A stretch of DNA of 64,000 nucleotides from Microglena sp. YARC (GCA_022414725.1 CM039464.1:28697543-28761542), one strand, 5' to 3'. Positions 43,901 through 52,480 are shown, counted from the first letter of the stretch. Numbers and translations are program-made. The notes: generated by a model not told the origin, from the sequence alone.

Positions 43901-44740
43901 TCTGGGCCGCTGATTGTTTCAGCTTCAAGGTGCACTATGTCGCATTTGGTTAGGCTCAATAGCCATTCAGGAGAGCTGCTCAGAAGAAGCTGTTGCTCGT
44001 GGCTGAAAATAAAAGCTGTGCAACCCTGTACATCCTCTTCTGCCATGCCTCGTTGGAATGGTTACGTTCGCAGTGCCTGCCTGCCTGCCTGCCCTAGGCA
44101 TGCCACATCAACATGCAGTCAACTGCATGTGCACCGTACACCGTATACCTGTCACGAAGTACATCTTCTTCTGCCATGCCTCGTTGGAATGCTTACGTCT
44201 GAGTGCCTGCCTGCCCTATGCATGCCACATCGAGATGTATTCAACTGCATGTGCACCGCACACCGTATACCTGCCATGAAGTACATCTTCTTCTGCTATG
44301 CCTCGTTGGAATACTTATGTTCATAGTGCCTGCCTGCCCTAGGCATGCCACATCAAAATGTATTCAACTGCATGTGCACCGTACAACGTATACCTGTCAC
44401 GAAATCTGTAGGCCTGGCTATGCATACTACATGCATGTGAGTGTTTAATGAAGAGGTTGTTGACGGTGGCGACATGGTGTGGTGTGTGGGCATAGGTGGC
44501 AGGGCACCATGCAACCTGCTGGGTGCTTGCAGGGTGGCAGTGCCCATTGAGGTGAGATTAGCCTTGGGGATTATGTGCTTCATCCCTTACCTGAGCTCCA
44601 TTTTCCAGATTTTGCAACACGAGCCCATTGCCGGAGCTATATGCTATTGTCGAGTTGTCAACGAAAGATACTTCCTTGTCTTGCGCGGCCAAGCCAACAG
44701 TTGTGATACTGCTCGGCAAGATAGGATCAATCTTTGACAT
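24223..44740 (-). CDS. CFAP43: CFAP43 (cilia- and flagella-associated protein 43), WD part largely missing
   Basis: First exon 44740-44591: [11 protein letters not shown], then [20 protein letters not shown], matching the N-terminal first strand of CFAP43; donor CAG|GTAAGG. A probable second exon near 44,030-43,870 reads [21 protein letters not shown]-terminal exons: 35848-35708, 34542-34082 (two frame breaks), 33900-33746, 31159-30939, 29411-29258, 27939-27796, 26542-26378, 25838-25677 and 24606-24223 (stop). From 33900 onward all phases join exactly. Family landmarks in order: [48 protein letters not shown], and [15 protein letters not shown] near the C terminus. Known CFAP43 is an axonemal protein of the tether/tetherhead complex at the base of inner-arm dynein f, with N-terminal WD repeats and a coiled-coil C-terminal half. 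About 1,000 residues expected between 43.9 and 35.9 kb are not visible; the N gap probably hides exons. CFAP44 is the alternative, but the landmarks favour CFAP43. Confidence 0.8.
24655..25132 (-). repeat. Last-exon acceptor copy, GGTATGGTG repeats and (CTTA)n
   Basis: A copy of the CFAP43 last-exon acceptor and its first about 15 nt (CACAG|GCGATCGAGCTTGC on minus) lies at about 24,680-24,700. Around it are GGTATGGTGG units, and then a 230-bp (GTAA)n tetranucleotide at 24,898-25,130. All of it is in the last intron. Confidence 0.85.
25370..25680. repeat. Poly-C and C-rich simple sequence with donor-edge copies
   Basis: A poly-C run of about 33 (25,378-25,411) and further C-rich tracts. ACACACCTGAG..GGAGATATC segments repeat the donor edge of the exon at 25838-25677 once or twice (25,605-25,630). 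Confidence 0.75.
25945..26370 (-). repeat. CFAP43 exon 26542-26378 donor-edge copies with CCTCCCCCTTCT filler
   Basis: Two copies of GATGGACTTCGATGTTGGAA..CTCTCTCAGTGAGA (about 25,967-26,020 and 26,105-26,165) repeat the end of the real exon at 26,378, encoding [13 protein letters not shown] with a GTGTGTGAC donor in the copy near 26,100. The filler is poly-C and CTCCTCCCCC minisatellite. Confidence 0.85.
26555..27055. repeat. GTTTATTGGT array and 45-bp array (ACTGATCAAACAAGAAATAC)
   Basis: A GTTTATTGTT/GTTTATTGGT array of about 120 bp, then seven units of ATATTTATACTGATCAAACA plus AGAAATACCACTT (26,795-27,045). It is in a CFAP43 intron. The ATCAAACAAG motif recurs in the next exon-edge units. 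Confidence 0.85.
27055..27790 (-). repeat. Three copies of the CFAP43 exon 27939-27796 donor edge
   Basis: The segment encoding [18 protein letters not shown] is repeated at about 27,062-27,130, 27,243-27,310 and 27,582-27,650. Each is followed by CTCCTTCTTCCGTCGCTGCA-like and CTAGTCAGAAATACC sequence. The copies read [14 protein letters not shown] or similar, so the exon-derived part stays protein-like. Confidence 0.88.
27945..28625 (-). repeat. Acceptor-edge copies and GTGTGAATGTGAA minisatellite
   Basis: GGCCCTTGAGTCCCCTGAGC..ATCTCCACCTAGGATG (real at 27,912-27,946, acceptor plus start of the exon) is repeated at about 28,095, 28,208 and 28,480. The filler is GAACGGGAAAGTGTGAATGT units. 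Confidence 0.9.
28680..29250 (-). repeat. Copies of the CFAP43 exon 29411-29258 donor edge (about 7)
   Basis: Units with CTACCTGGTCCGTACCACGC..TCGACAATCGCATCGTTCA, plus the CTCGAGATAGTTTCAAA upstream part in some, repeat the end of the exon (encoding [12 protein letters not shown] with a GTAAGACAG donor). They occur at about 28,718, 28,820, 28,868, 28,950, 29,050, 29,145 and 29,205. Confidence 0.9.
29455..29755. repeat. (GGGTT)n pentanucleotide array
   Basis: About 55 GGGTT units with few interruptions, in a CFAP43 intron immediately before (in transcript terms) the exon at 29,411. Confidence 0.95.
29795..30935 (-). repeat. Array of CFAP43 exon 31159-30939 donor-edge copies (about 9-10)
   Basis: Each unit of about 110 bp has GGCACTCACTYAAGCTGCTT..GTCGCGTGACAGCTGCAATG..CAACAGAAGCACCTCCCTC, which is the exon end encoding [18 protein letters not shown] and its GTGAGTGCC donor. 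AAACAAACAAA filler separates the units. Copies lie at about 29,800, 29,920, 30,020, 30,140, 30,245, 30,360, 30,487, 30,597, 30,717 and 30,830. Most retain the GTGAGTG donor. Confidence 0.95.
31195..32942. repeat. 1.75-kb AT-only array (ATATATACATAAATAT)
   Basis: Almost pure A/T with ATACATAAATATAT units of variable length, in the intron upstream of the exon at 31,159. Long Tyr/Ile-rich open frames on minus are an artefact of the composition. Confidence 0.97.
32970..33385 (-). repeat. Three copies of the CFAP43 exon 31159 acceptor edge
   Basis: The acceptor and start of the exon at 31,159 (encoding about [20 protein letters not shown]) are repeated at about 32,980-33,055, 33,217-33,290 and 33,350-33,372, each followed by AAAGTTTGGGG-type sequence. 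The copies have premature stops or frame changes. Confidence 0.88.
33430..33742 (-). repeat. Copies of the CFAP43 exon 33900-33746 donor edge in poly-C filler
   Basis: GACTCACCGGAGACAAGAGGAGCATCG-type segments at about 33,567-33,615 (long), 33,650-33,680 and 33,500-33,525 (short) repeat the end of the exon encoding [10 protein letters not shown] with its GTGAGT donor. C-rich tracts separate them. Confidence 0.85.
34555..34905. repeat. GGGTGA array with an acceptor-edge copy of exon 34542
   Basis: (GGTGAG)n-type repeats of about 150 bp. A diverged copy of the exon start (GTCTTCATGCCCCAAAGTCC .. CATCTGCTAAGAGGCGG) lies at about 34,790-34,840, and an (AT)n run at 34,878-34,922. Confidence 0.8.
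34960..35105 (+). repeat. Dispersed repeat family C, copy 1
   Basis: CTAGATGACTTATTGTATTT .. GGCTGGACCCGCAATATAAT .. TGTGTAACACCGTT. A second copy is at about 53,045-53,137. Both copies end where a tandem array starts. Confidence 0.6.
35110..35690. repeat. 60-bp tandem repeat (GGGGCGGAATTAGATGAGAG)
   Basis: About nine units of GAGCGAGGGGGCGGAATTAG plus ATGAGAGTGAGGGTGGGGATAGGG, intronic in CFAP43 between the exons at 35,708 and 34,542. Confidence 0.92.
35860..37320. repeat. ATGATGAAATG array with acceptor-edge copies of exon 35848
   Basis: About 1.4 kb of GATGATGAAATGATGAAA-type units. Segments encoding the exon start (GTTGAGCAGAACGGCAGCAT, on plus) recur at about 35,970 and 36,207, and a shorter CACCTGTGCAGCAA motif recurs about ten times. 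Confidence 0.88.
37485..38115 (+). pseudogene. Displaced fragments of RRP15 last exon and flanking intron
   Basis: Two units (about 37,858-37,985 and 38,015-38,115) carry CTTAGTCTGAAGGGTCTTGG .. TTTGCAG|GGGTGTG and TTGTTCAATGCCGTCTCCAA, the acceptor and start of the RRP15 exon at 13,774. They are in the opposite orientation and about 24 kb away. A third unit near 37,497-37,560 has only the intronic part. The exon part stops after LFNAVSKA, as in the local RRP15 copy at 13,862. Confidence 0.85.
37562..37757 (+). mobile_element. tRNA-derived SINE, copy 2 (best preserved)
   Basis: A box TGGTCTAGTGG (37,571) and B box GGTTCGACTCC (37,614) are followed by the body GCAGGTCGTTGTCAACTGCG .. GACGGGGCTCCCTTTACACC, ending ACCAGGCGTTATCAT. 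The head resembles a tRNA but lacks a clean cloverleaf. Confidence 0.85.
38230..39425 (-). repeat. Array of GAGCAACAGCTGGAC exon-like edges plus GGGGGCT elements
   Basis: Six to seven units read (minus) [12 protein letters not shown] followed by a GAG|GTGGGT donor-like junction, at about 38,268, 38,405, 38,525, 38,617, 38,940, 39,045 and 39,395. GGGTAACCCTGGGGGCTCCC .. AGAAGGGGGGGCT segments are interspersed. By analogy with the other arrays this may mark an unrecognised CFAP43 exon edge; the true exon was not found. Confidence 0.55.
39430..39829. repeat. Tandem repeat of about 100 bp running into the gap
   Basis: Units of GGTGTGTGGAGGGGGAAGGA .. GGCTGGCGAGAGATAGGTGT are repeated about four times, ending at the N block. 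Confidence 0.8.
39830..40829. other. Assembly gap (1,000 N)
   Basis: Exactly 1,000 undetermined bases, so probably a fixed-size placeholder. The real distance is unknown and may contain CFAP43 WD-repeat exons. Confidence 0.99.
40968..41063 (+). mobile_element. MITE fragment, CATATGATATCATATG family
   Basis: AACTTTAGCCTAGTCAGACA .. GATATCACATGATGCATTG .. ATTGCTGTTTCC matches the right half of the elements at 2,955 and 61,945. Confidence 0.55.
41045..41310. repeat. Duplicated block of about 130 bp (GCCAGAACCCTCAGGTCTG)
   Basis: TTATGTCATTTT .. CACCTTGACA .. AGCCAGAACCCTCAGGTCTG .. CTGCAAGCT occurs twice (about 41,070-41,145 and 41,210-41,300). Its relation to a CFAP43 exon could not be established. 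Confidence 0.6.
41805..42007 (+). mobile_element. tRNA-derived SINE, copy 3
   Basis: Diverged head with B box GCGTTCAAGTCCC (about 41,862), body GTCGCTGTCAACTGCCATGG .. GACGGGCTTCCTTTATA, and tail CCCACCAGGCGTTATCAT. Confidence 0.75.
42125..42560 (-). repeat. 185-bp repeat with possible CFAP43 exon edge
   Basis: GCTGCATGCTTCCAGTGTCA .. CTTGGACTGGAAG recurs at about 42,150, 42,327 and 42,520. On minus the first copy reads on into an open stretch of about 40 codons ([18 protein letters not shown]). An acceptor-like TTCCAG precedes each copy. This could be a WD-domain exon; the evidence is weak. Confidence 0.45.
42560..43325 (-). repeat. Array of TTTCAGGTAATTTCAGG units
   Basis: Units of about 35-50 bp, which on minus repeat CAGGTAATTTCAGGCTATTT and CAGTTTTTCCAGGCTTTT. 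Each unit contains strong matches to both 3' (TTTTCAG) and 5' (CAG|GTAATT) splice sites. At least twelve CAGGTAA motifs occur. Confidence 0.85.
43460..43717 (-). mobile_element. MITE-like element with AT-rich core
   Basis: TAGGGAACGGCAATATGAT at the left and ATATACCGGTCCCTA at the right are terminal inverted repeats. Family interior (TGATATCATACTTCACA .. GTCGACATCATATG) plus an inserted TTATAAATTTA-rich core of about 110 bp. Confidence 0.7.
44040..44425 (-). repeat. 115-bp repeat carrying the edge of the probable second CFAP43 exon
   Basis: Three to four units of GCCATGCCTCGTTGGAATGG .. GCATGTGCACCGTACACCGT .. CACGAAGTACATCTTCTTCT. The edge sequence encoding AEEDV next to the open stretch at 44,030-43,870 is preserved in each unit. 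Confidence 0.8.
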
Positions 44741-45120
44741 ATCGGTAGCTCCCCGATACTATGGCTACTCAAGCAGCGAGGGGCAGCGTGATTGTTGACA
44801 TGTAAGCGTTGCGGTCAACAGAAATTCGAAACGATAGCGTTGGATGTGTTTGATGTGCACAATTGCTGCAATTGATTAATAAAATATGCGTTGCGGTCAG
44901 CTGCGCCAGTTTCCTGCTTTCGGGAAGCCCGTCGGAAATCGTACTGTCAATTGTACAGCGCGCGTCCAATGAGCCAATTCTGCTCGGACGTCGAGAAAAA
45001 AGAAGTCTCAGAACACTGAGCCTTCTTACACGAAGGCTTGCGGAACTTGTTCGAATCAATATATTCTCATTTATTCTTTAGTATACACGCAACACAGACG
45101 CTTGTTTCCAAATTTTCGAG
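44741..45120. promoter_or_regulatory. Shared 5' region between CFAP43 (minus) and TTC29 (plus)
   Basis: Only 380 bp separates the two divergent start codons, and this stretch is free of the tandem arrays that fill its surroundings. I infer a bidirectional promoter for two axonemal genes. It contains CAATTGCTGCAATTG and an AAGCGTTGCGGTCA / TGCGTTGCGGTCAG pair (about 44,804 and 44,888) that could be binding sites. No clear TATA box is seen. Confidence 0.6.
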
Positions 45121-47651
45121 ATGCTCGTTCAAACGCCTCCCACGAGCTATGGGATGGGAACGGGCAGTATGCAGGGCACTGGCACGCCTATGGACGGCAC
45201 GAAGCGGACCTTCAAAGCCAAGTTGCAGGGCCTTGTGCAAGAGGCCGAGTACCAGGAGCAACAGGTTCGGAAGCTCGGTGTAACTATGTGTATGCTCTCC
45301 TATCAGGAATGCTTTCCTTGTCTGCCCCGCTTTCACCTAGGTAAAGTCCCATTAACCGAACTCCTTCGCTGCACCTAACCTGCACCCGCTCTTTCTTACT
45401 TTCCGCGTTTCAGGCCCAGAGGGAGGCCAGCATGCAAGATAAGAAAAGTCTGAGCATAGCTTTGCTTGTGGAGGGGCGTCCTAGCGCATTCTGTGACTTC
45501 TTCCGCCTCACTCACAATGACACGACTTCGACCTCAGGGGTCGAGCAAGACCTACCAATCGAAAGTCTGCTGCTGCTCAAGTCTCAGCTTGTTAAGGCTG
45601 ATGAGGCACAGCGGGCGGGAAGAGCGGAAGAGGTGTACGGATCCTACAAAGCTCTAGCCAAGTATTTTGCTCAGATGGGCAACCTAAGAACAGCAGAATT
45701 CTTCTTCCACCGTGGCCTGAATGTTGCTCATGATGCTAATTGGGTGCCTGGAGAGCTAGAAGCAAACCTGGCCTTGGGTGTGGTGTACGAGGAGCTGCAG
45801 GTGGGTAGAGGATTCAGTTGTACCCGTGGGGGTATGAATGGTTTGAAGTGAGGCACAGACTGACTGCCACCAATCTCTGGAATATATCAAGGGGTTAACG
45901 CCAATTAGACGATGAGGGCAAATAGTACAGTTCCCAGATTAAGACTGTCAAGGTGAAGGGCTGCGAAGCATATCACATTGTGTGCAAAAATTCCAGCTAT
46001 GCAAAACGTAGGCCTATACAAGAGATTCAGTTTTGCTATGTAGCAGACAATACAATAAAAACAATTTGCCCAGCCAAGTGAGTCATTGCTTCAGATTTGA
46101 TCGTCCTCTAGCAAACCATGTCCCATACCAGATGCATTTATACCAGACTCGCCCTGGCTCAATAGAGCTCGGTTAATTATCTGGGACATTATCGGTTATG
46201 TGTAGCCCAGTACTGCTGTAAACTGAAGTGCATGCAGCCCAAGCTTCCGATGCTCAAGCATTGAGAGAATCAATTATTTAAAATTCTTACACATACTAAC
46301 TAGTTCAAATTGGGTATGGAACTACAGAAGTCACCCAGCAGTACACATGCTAAGTATTTGAAACTGGGTATGCAACAACAGAAGCAAGAGAGCAGGGGGG
46401 GGGCAGAAAGACAGATTTTGGACCGCACCTTCGATATGGTGTCAGATTCAGATGTGAGTTGGAATTGTGGAAGTTTCATACAAAAAGAGGGGGGGGGGAA
46501 GTTTTTTTACCCCCCCACCCCACCCACCCCTACCCCACCCCCCTCCTAAGACCCGATTACCTCACCCTACCCCCCTAAACTGGGGGTCATTCGAAAGATC
46601 TTTTCTGGCCCATTCCACTTATGCTCTTACATTTTTCATGGGGTTGCCCAAACGTGATTAATCGCGACGTTAAGATTTGGGCCGCTTTGGTTGAAAAAAA
46701 CTTTGGACCACTCTCATTTTTGTTCAAATTTATTTTTGGCTCAAAATAAAAAAAAACATATAGTTTGAGGCGGGGGGCCATCAAAACGGATGAGGGGAGG
46801 CACACGCTGTTAATCGTCTCCAATTTGGTTGTAGACCCCGAAACCATTGATAGAAAGTTTCAAAAAGTGCCTAGGGCTGAGATTATGGGGGGTCACAAAG
46901 GGGGGGGGGGGGGGGGGGGGGGCGGTCGAGGCCGATCTCAAAATTTCTTCACAACTTATTTGTCTTTGGCCTGAATCAAACGTGCCGCACGCCATCGAAA
47001 ACGCCTCACAATTAGAACCAAAGAGTTCCTGACTTAGCAGTTGGAAGCTCAAGCAGCAGGAATCCGCGCTTGTTTATAGCAACGGATGAAAATAAAGTTT
47101 AAGGTCAGGGCCAGGGCTGAGGTCGAGGCTAGAACAGCCCATGCTAAATCGCCCACAACTCCAGCCGAGGCGCCTTCCGCACCCGAGCCCTTGACAACAA
47201 CTTGCAACACCTGCAATGCCGTGGTTCAGTGCCCTCCCAGCAACAAGGCCAACCTTAAGTCGCACCAGGCCAGAAAGCAGTACATGGCAGCCAAGGCGTC
47301 CAAGTCTGGCTTTTTCCCCCTCTCTAGGTTCTTCAAGCCACTGCCTGGTTTCCGGCCAAAGCCCCAATCAGTATTGGGGCCAAATATCAGGAGCCTAGCC
47401 ATAAGCGCCAATGTAGCTGAACTGTAACTGGATCAGGCTAGACAAATACTGTACTTTATGCGGGTGTCGTGTGGATGGACGGGTGTTTCACTGCCTGAGG
47501 CCCCTTAGACCACACACCGTTGTATCTCATGAGACTCCTCTGACTGATGTTATTTATGAACTAAACTTCGGAAAAAATGGAACTGCAGATGAAATTCACT
47601 AGTTGCATCCTACCTCTTCTTAACCGGAGATAATTTTGTGTGTGTGTGTGT

Positions 47652-47700
<49 letters not shown>

Positions 47701-49488
47701 AGGGTCGCGTACATACATAAGCCTAACCACGTTGTTATGATGGCCAACTGATAGAGCTCGACGTAGGGGTCAGTATATAGCTAACTTTTCATGACATGAT
47801 TATTATTGGTGAGGAAGATATTGGCCTTTTTAAGCTAATGGGGGGGGGGGGGAGGTAAGGGCAAAAAAAAACTTCATAGCGTGAGGTGTCAAAAAATTAC
47901 TTCTTGATGGCCCCCTGGTTTGAGGATAGGCTCTATCCAATGCAAAGGTGCTGTACGGCAGCTTTTTTCTTGCCCCCCCCCCTCGCAAGAGAGCATCACT
48001 ATTTGAATCCTGACCAAGGCAGGGTAGTGCAAGCCTAGTAAGCCCTCAACTCATATTGACTGGAGACAGCCATGTTGGCTGCCTTGGCCTACAGCAATCA
48101 CCCATTCTAACTTGTGTTAGGTTGGAATCCCTGTGCTAACTTGCAATTGGTTGGAATCCATGTGCTAGCTTTCAATAGGTTGGAATCCATGAGCTAACTT
48201 CCTTAAGGTTGGAATCCCTGTGCTAACTTTCAATAGGTTGGAATCCCTGTGCTAACTTGCAATTGGTTGGAATCCCTGTGCTAACTTTCGATAGGTTGGA
48301 ATCCCAGTGCTAACTTCCTTAAGGTTGGAATCCCAGTGCTAACTTTCCATAGGTTGGAATCCCAGTGCTAACTTTCAATAGGTTGGAATCCCTGAGCTAA
48401 CTTTCGATAGGTTGGAATCCATGTGCTAACTTTCAATTGGTTGGAATCCATGTGCTAACTTCCTTAAGGTTGGAATCCATGTGCTAGCTTTCAATAGGTT
48501 GGAATCCCTGTGCTAACTTTCAATTGGTTGGAATCCATGAGCTAACTTCCTTAAAGTTGGAATCCATGTGCTAGCTTTCAAAAGGTTGGAATCCCTGTGC
48601 TAACTTTCGATAGGTTGGAATCCATGTGCTAACTTTGTTAAGGTTGGAATCCCAGTGCTAACTTTCGATAGGTTGGAATCCCTGTGCTAACTTTCGATAG
48701 GTTGGAATCCATGTGCTAACTTTCGATAGGTTGGAATCCATGTGCTAACCAGCTGTCTTGCTCCACCTTTGCAGGACACACGTTCTGCCATCATTTGCCA
48801 TGAGAGGCGCCTTGAGCTGGCAGGGCAGAACATGATGGCCCAAGACATGGAGGTGGCTTACGCGTCTCTCACCAAGGTGTACAAAGGCCAGGCGGAGAAG
48901 CTAGAGAAGGCTGGGGACCTGGTCGGCTCCTTGGACAGCTATGCCAAGTGCTTGACGGCGGCAGAGCGTGCTGGCGATAGCAAAGTGCAGGCAGAGGCAC
49001 ACTATCGAACCGGTATGCTTCTGTTCCAACGTGGCAAGTGGCACGATGCCATCTTCCACCTAAGGCAGTATCTGGACAGGGCGTCAGCCCTGATGGACCT
49101 CATGGCAGAAGGTGTTGCTATCACTACATTAGCCCAGTGTTTGAAGGAGATAAATGACCCTAGTCAGGCTACGGAGACCCTTGAGAACTATTTAGAGAAC
49201 GCCCAACGGGGACAGGAGCAGACGGGCCCTGCAATTGCATGCTGCTCACTTGGCACGTTGTACTTTGAGCAACAAGACTACGCCAGAGCTGTCACCCACT
49301 TTGAAAAATTCTTTGAAATTTCTCGGCAGCTGAGCGATCGTCGCATCTCGGACACAGCCCGCTTTAACCTTGGTGTAGCCCGAGGTGCCCTGCGCATGGC
49401 TGCGTACATGGGCATCGTAGATGGAGATTTATTGAAGCTCCTGCGTTTCAAAAATGCAAGGGCTGAGTTTGATTTGGAAATGGCATGA
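45121..49488 (+). CDS. TTC29: TTC29-like TPR protein (inner-arm dynein associated)
   Basis: Three exons: 45121-45279, 45414-45800 and 48775-49488, all in phase 0, giving 419 residues (human TTC29 is about 475). TPR-type helical pairs are visible, for example AEEVYGSYKALAKYFAQMGN in exon 2, and LDSYAKCLTAAERAG, AEAHYRTGMLLFQRGKWHDA and SLGTLYFEQQDYARAVTHFE in exon 3. The C-terminal RFNLGVARGALRMAAYMGIV also fits. Known biology: TTC29 (Chlamydomonas p44) works with ZMYND12/p38 at axonemal inner dynein arms. The exon 1 donor GGT|GTAACT was chosen for phase; CAG|GTTCGG 18 nt earlier is an alternative. Intron 2 holds a hAT-type element and a 29-bp minisatellite ending at the acceptor. Other axonemal TPR proteins are possible, but the order and length fit TTC29 best. 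Confidence 0.82.
46771..47917. mobile_element. Non-autonomous hAT-type DNA transposon, copy 1 (TTC29 intron 2)
   Basis: Terminal inverted repeats CGGGGGGCCATCAA (left) and TTGATGGCCCCCTG (right; reverse complement CAGGGGGCCATCAA) are flanked by a perfect 8-bp target duplication GTTTGAGG (46,763-46,770 and 47,918-47,925). The CAGGGG-type end and 8-bp duplication are hAT hallmarks. The interior includes poly-G tracts and an open stretch (47,086-47,427) with a CNTC..NKANLKSHQARKQ segment resembling a decayed BED-type zinc finger. There is no full transposase. Confidence 0.9.
48110..48755. repeat. 29-bp minisatellite abutting the TTC29 exon 3 acceptor
   Basis: About 21 units of GGTTGGAATCCATGTGCTAA plus CTTTCGATA. 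It ends 20-25 bp before the acceptor at 48,774. The same unit occurs four times at 55,628-55,740 beside a displaced exon copy. Confidence 0.95.
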
Positions 49489-49489
49489 T

Positions 49490-50223
49490 TAGACTGAACA
49501 CTAAGTATGTACTTGTATTATATTTTCTGTATACATATTTCATGAGGATGGGGAGGCTTTACAGGGTGTACGAATATCAACTAGGGCCTGTTCATTTAAA
49601 TTGGTCCACCTTCATTCTATTAGCCGTGCACTTCTTTTCTTGATTGCGCGGCGGATTCTCTCACTTTGGCTGGGCCCAGGGGAGAACATTTTGCGCCCGC
49701 AGCGCGGATGTTTGTTTTGAAGCATGCCAGCGCCTGTGGACATCATCTCGGTCATGATCGGAGCTTGCTGGGACAAGTTTGCTGGGAAGCTGGGGATGCT
49801 TTTTACCCGGAACTGAAAGACGGTGAGCATCCCAGGGTTGGCTGAAAATCCATGTAATAATCCGATCCAACCTCCCCAGCTCCCACTCTTTCTTCACTGC
49901 CTGGCCTGCAAACTATTATCTTGCAGCACCTCCTGAGAGTCATCTGCTGGGATGTGTGGTATTCCGAGAAGGGGTCTGGTATAGTCTAATATTCCACTAG
50001 AAGTTATGTATGATATATTTCCATCAGTTATGTCTGGTATTTCGAGAAGGAGGCTGGGGCCATTCCACCCATACTCAACCATTCAACCATCCAACTATTC
50101 AACCATTCAACCATTCACCAATCCACCCATACCCATCCATACAACCCATACTCACCCATGCACCCATCCATACTCACCGACCCATTCACCCACGCACATT
50201 ACCCCCCCCCCCCCCCCCCCCCC

Positions 50224-50261
<38 letters not shown>

Positions 50262-51387
50262 CTCAAGTGGTGCCAATGAACTGCCCTTGTCTACACAATC
50301 TCAATGGCGGTCTCAGAATGTAATTTGGAGGTCTGAGTAAAAAATAGCAAACAACATGACGAGGGCCGACCCCACCCACCCACCCACCCAAATGATGTGC
50401 TCAGTAGTGTGACCTCAAATGGCTAAAACATCGCCACGAATCATTTGCCATTATAGCCCCTTTCTCAGAATAAATCGATTGGCAGAAGTACAGTTTGGGA
50501 GGCCTGGGCTCCTTCTGGTGAACCTGTGGATAAACCAGTCTTAGACTCGGTACAAAAATCCTGGATACTCGCTATGAGCTAAATCACGACTACCTCGGGT
50601 TATAGCGTTTTGCAGTTATGCTGGCCAACCCGGGCCAACCCGTTCACAGGTACGGGCTGACGGGCCCGTGTTTAAAAAAGGTAGCAAATATGGGGTCTGG
50701 GTAAAAACCTCGACCCACCTCGACTCACCGCCCACCTCGACCTCACCTCGAGATCTGCCTCGACATCATAACATAAAAATCATGAACACAGGGGCACGGG
50801 TGGCCATCATGACTGCACAACGCTATAATATATAAATACTGATAATCGAACTGCAATTTGTCGAGTACTGCGACTTTGCCAGCGTGTCACTCTTATCCAC
50901 TCGATTCCCTCATCAGATTAATCATACCGTCATACGGGTTCACCGATACGGGTTCACGCTGCCTTCATCCTGAATCCACGCCAATGAAACACCTATTTCG
51001 AGATACTTTTCGGGTTTTTTTCGGGGTTTTCTTTTCAGGGTTTTCTTTCCGGCTGCCAACAGCAGCTCCTGAGAGGCTCTCCTGTCTGGCTATTCAGCCA
51101 AACTGTAAGCAATCTAGTGAACCCAGAAGTTGGCCTTAACAGCTTTGCAGCACTGCCAAACTATTTGGATTTGGCCTAGTAGAGTACTAGAGTAGGAGCT
51201 GTCTAGAAGCTGGAAAGAACGGTACAAGAAACCTTGAATCCACCGCCAACGCCACTCCCGCAAACCTTGTCAACCTTGAAACCACCGATACCATCTTCTT
51301 CCGCTACTCCCATCTCCTTCTCATTCAGAAAGCTTTTCGCTCGACACGTATCCGTGCCCTGGCAGTTCCCCCCCTTAGATCGTTAAT
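49490..51387. other. Intergenic between TTC29 and F-box gene
   Basis: No gene is supported. It holds CATTCAACCATT repeats (50,085-50,175), a poly-C run (50,203-50,223), (CA)n (50,226-50,258), CCTCGACCCACCTCGACTCA repeats (50,708-50,765) and a CGGCGGATTCTCTC motif (49,649) also seen as an inverted repeat at 55,853. Confidence 0.6.
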
Positions 51388-52447
51388 ATGACTGCGTTTT
51401 CGGATCTTCCGCCGGATCTAGTGAGGGATATCGTCCTGCGCATCCTCGTACAGGAGCTGCCATCCTCCATCGACGTTGCTCTCGTTTGTAGCGCCTGGCA
51501 TTCTATTATCTCGCAAAACCTTTACCTGATCTTGATGCATTGGCATCGCGATATGCCCACGTATTCAACACTGGAAGAATGTCCCTTCAATGAGTCGGGA
51601 TCAAGATCCTTCTTCAGTTCAGAAGGACAAACTAAAGTGTAAGTTTAAGTGGAAGGCTAGGATAGCTTGTATTCCATACGAGGTAAATTATCTTGGAGAT
51701 ATTGCCGAAGCAAGCACCACAGAAGCCAACACCCATCATACAAGTATGTATTTGTACATGTTCCATCACGGTTCCATACATTATCGACTCAATATTTATC
51801 TTATTCAAACAATAGCAAGAATTCATGGATTGTGCTAAATTCATGGAATATTTACTTGAGATACAAACTAAACCAACCCTTGCACACCCCACACCAATCC
51901 ACATCCACATTTACTTACACTGATGCCATGTATGTTATTCCAGTCCAGGGGCAGCCAATTAGGCTAAAGTTACTTTCCCAACCTAGAGTACCGGTAATCA
52001 AGATCACTACTAGATAACGAGGCGGAGCTACAATAACAAGCACTCTATGAACTGGTCCCCAAAGAATTGAGAGAGCGCCCTGAGATGAGACCCGAGATCA
52101 ATGACTGCACGGATAACTGAACTCAAGTTTTACTAAGTTTTTCTACACCCTTTTTCCACTAATGCCATGCAGGAACTTGGGTGGTCTCAAATCCGCTAGG
52201 CTACAAGTTATAGGAAAGGCCAAGAATGAAGGAGATAAGGAATTCTACTCTCTGCAACTGCATGGCTTCAGGTAAGCTTGCTGATTCATCAATACATCAT
52301 ATATCACAAGTAATTGACATTCACTTGTTGATACGTTTGTAAAGCTTGCTTCCAACTAAAATTCTAACAATTTAATGGGGAATTCTTCCTCGTGTTCCTC
52401 TAACAGTCTGTTCCCTTACATTCATGCAGACACACAGGCAGACAGAC

Positions 52448-52480
<33 letters not shown>

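Noticed and set aside
44441..44737. 98-codon open frame on plus
   Set aside because: It is antisense to the first CFAP43 exon, whose minus-strand reading matches the family.
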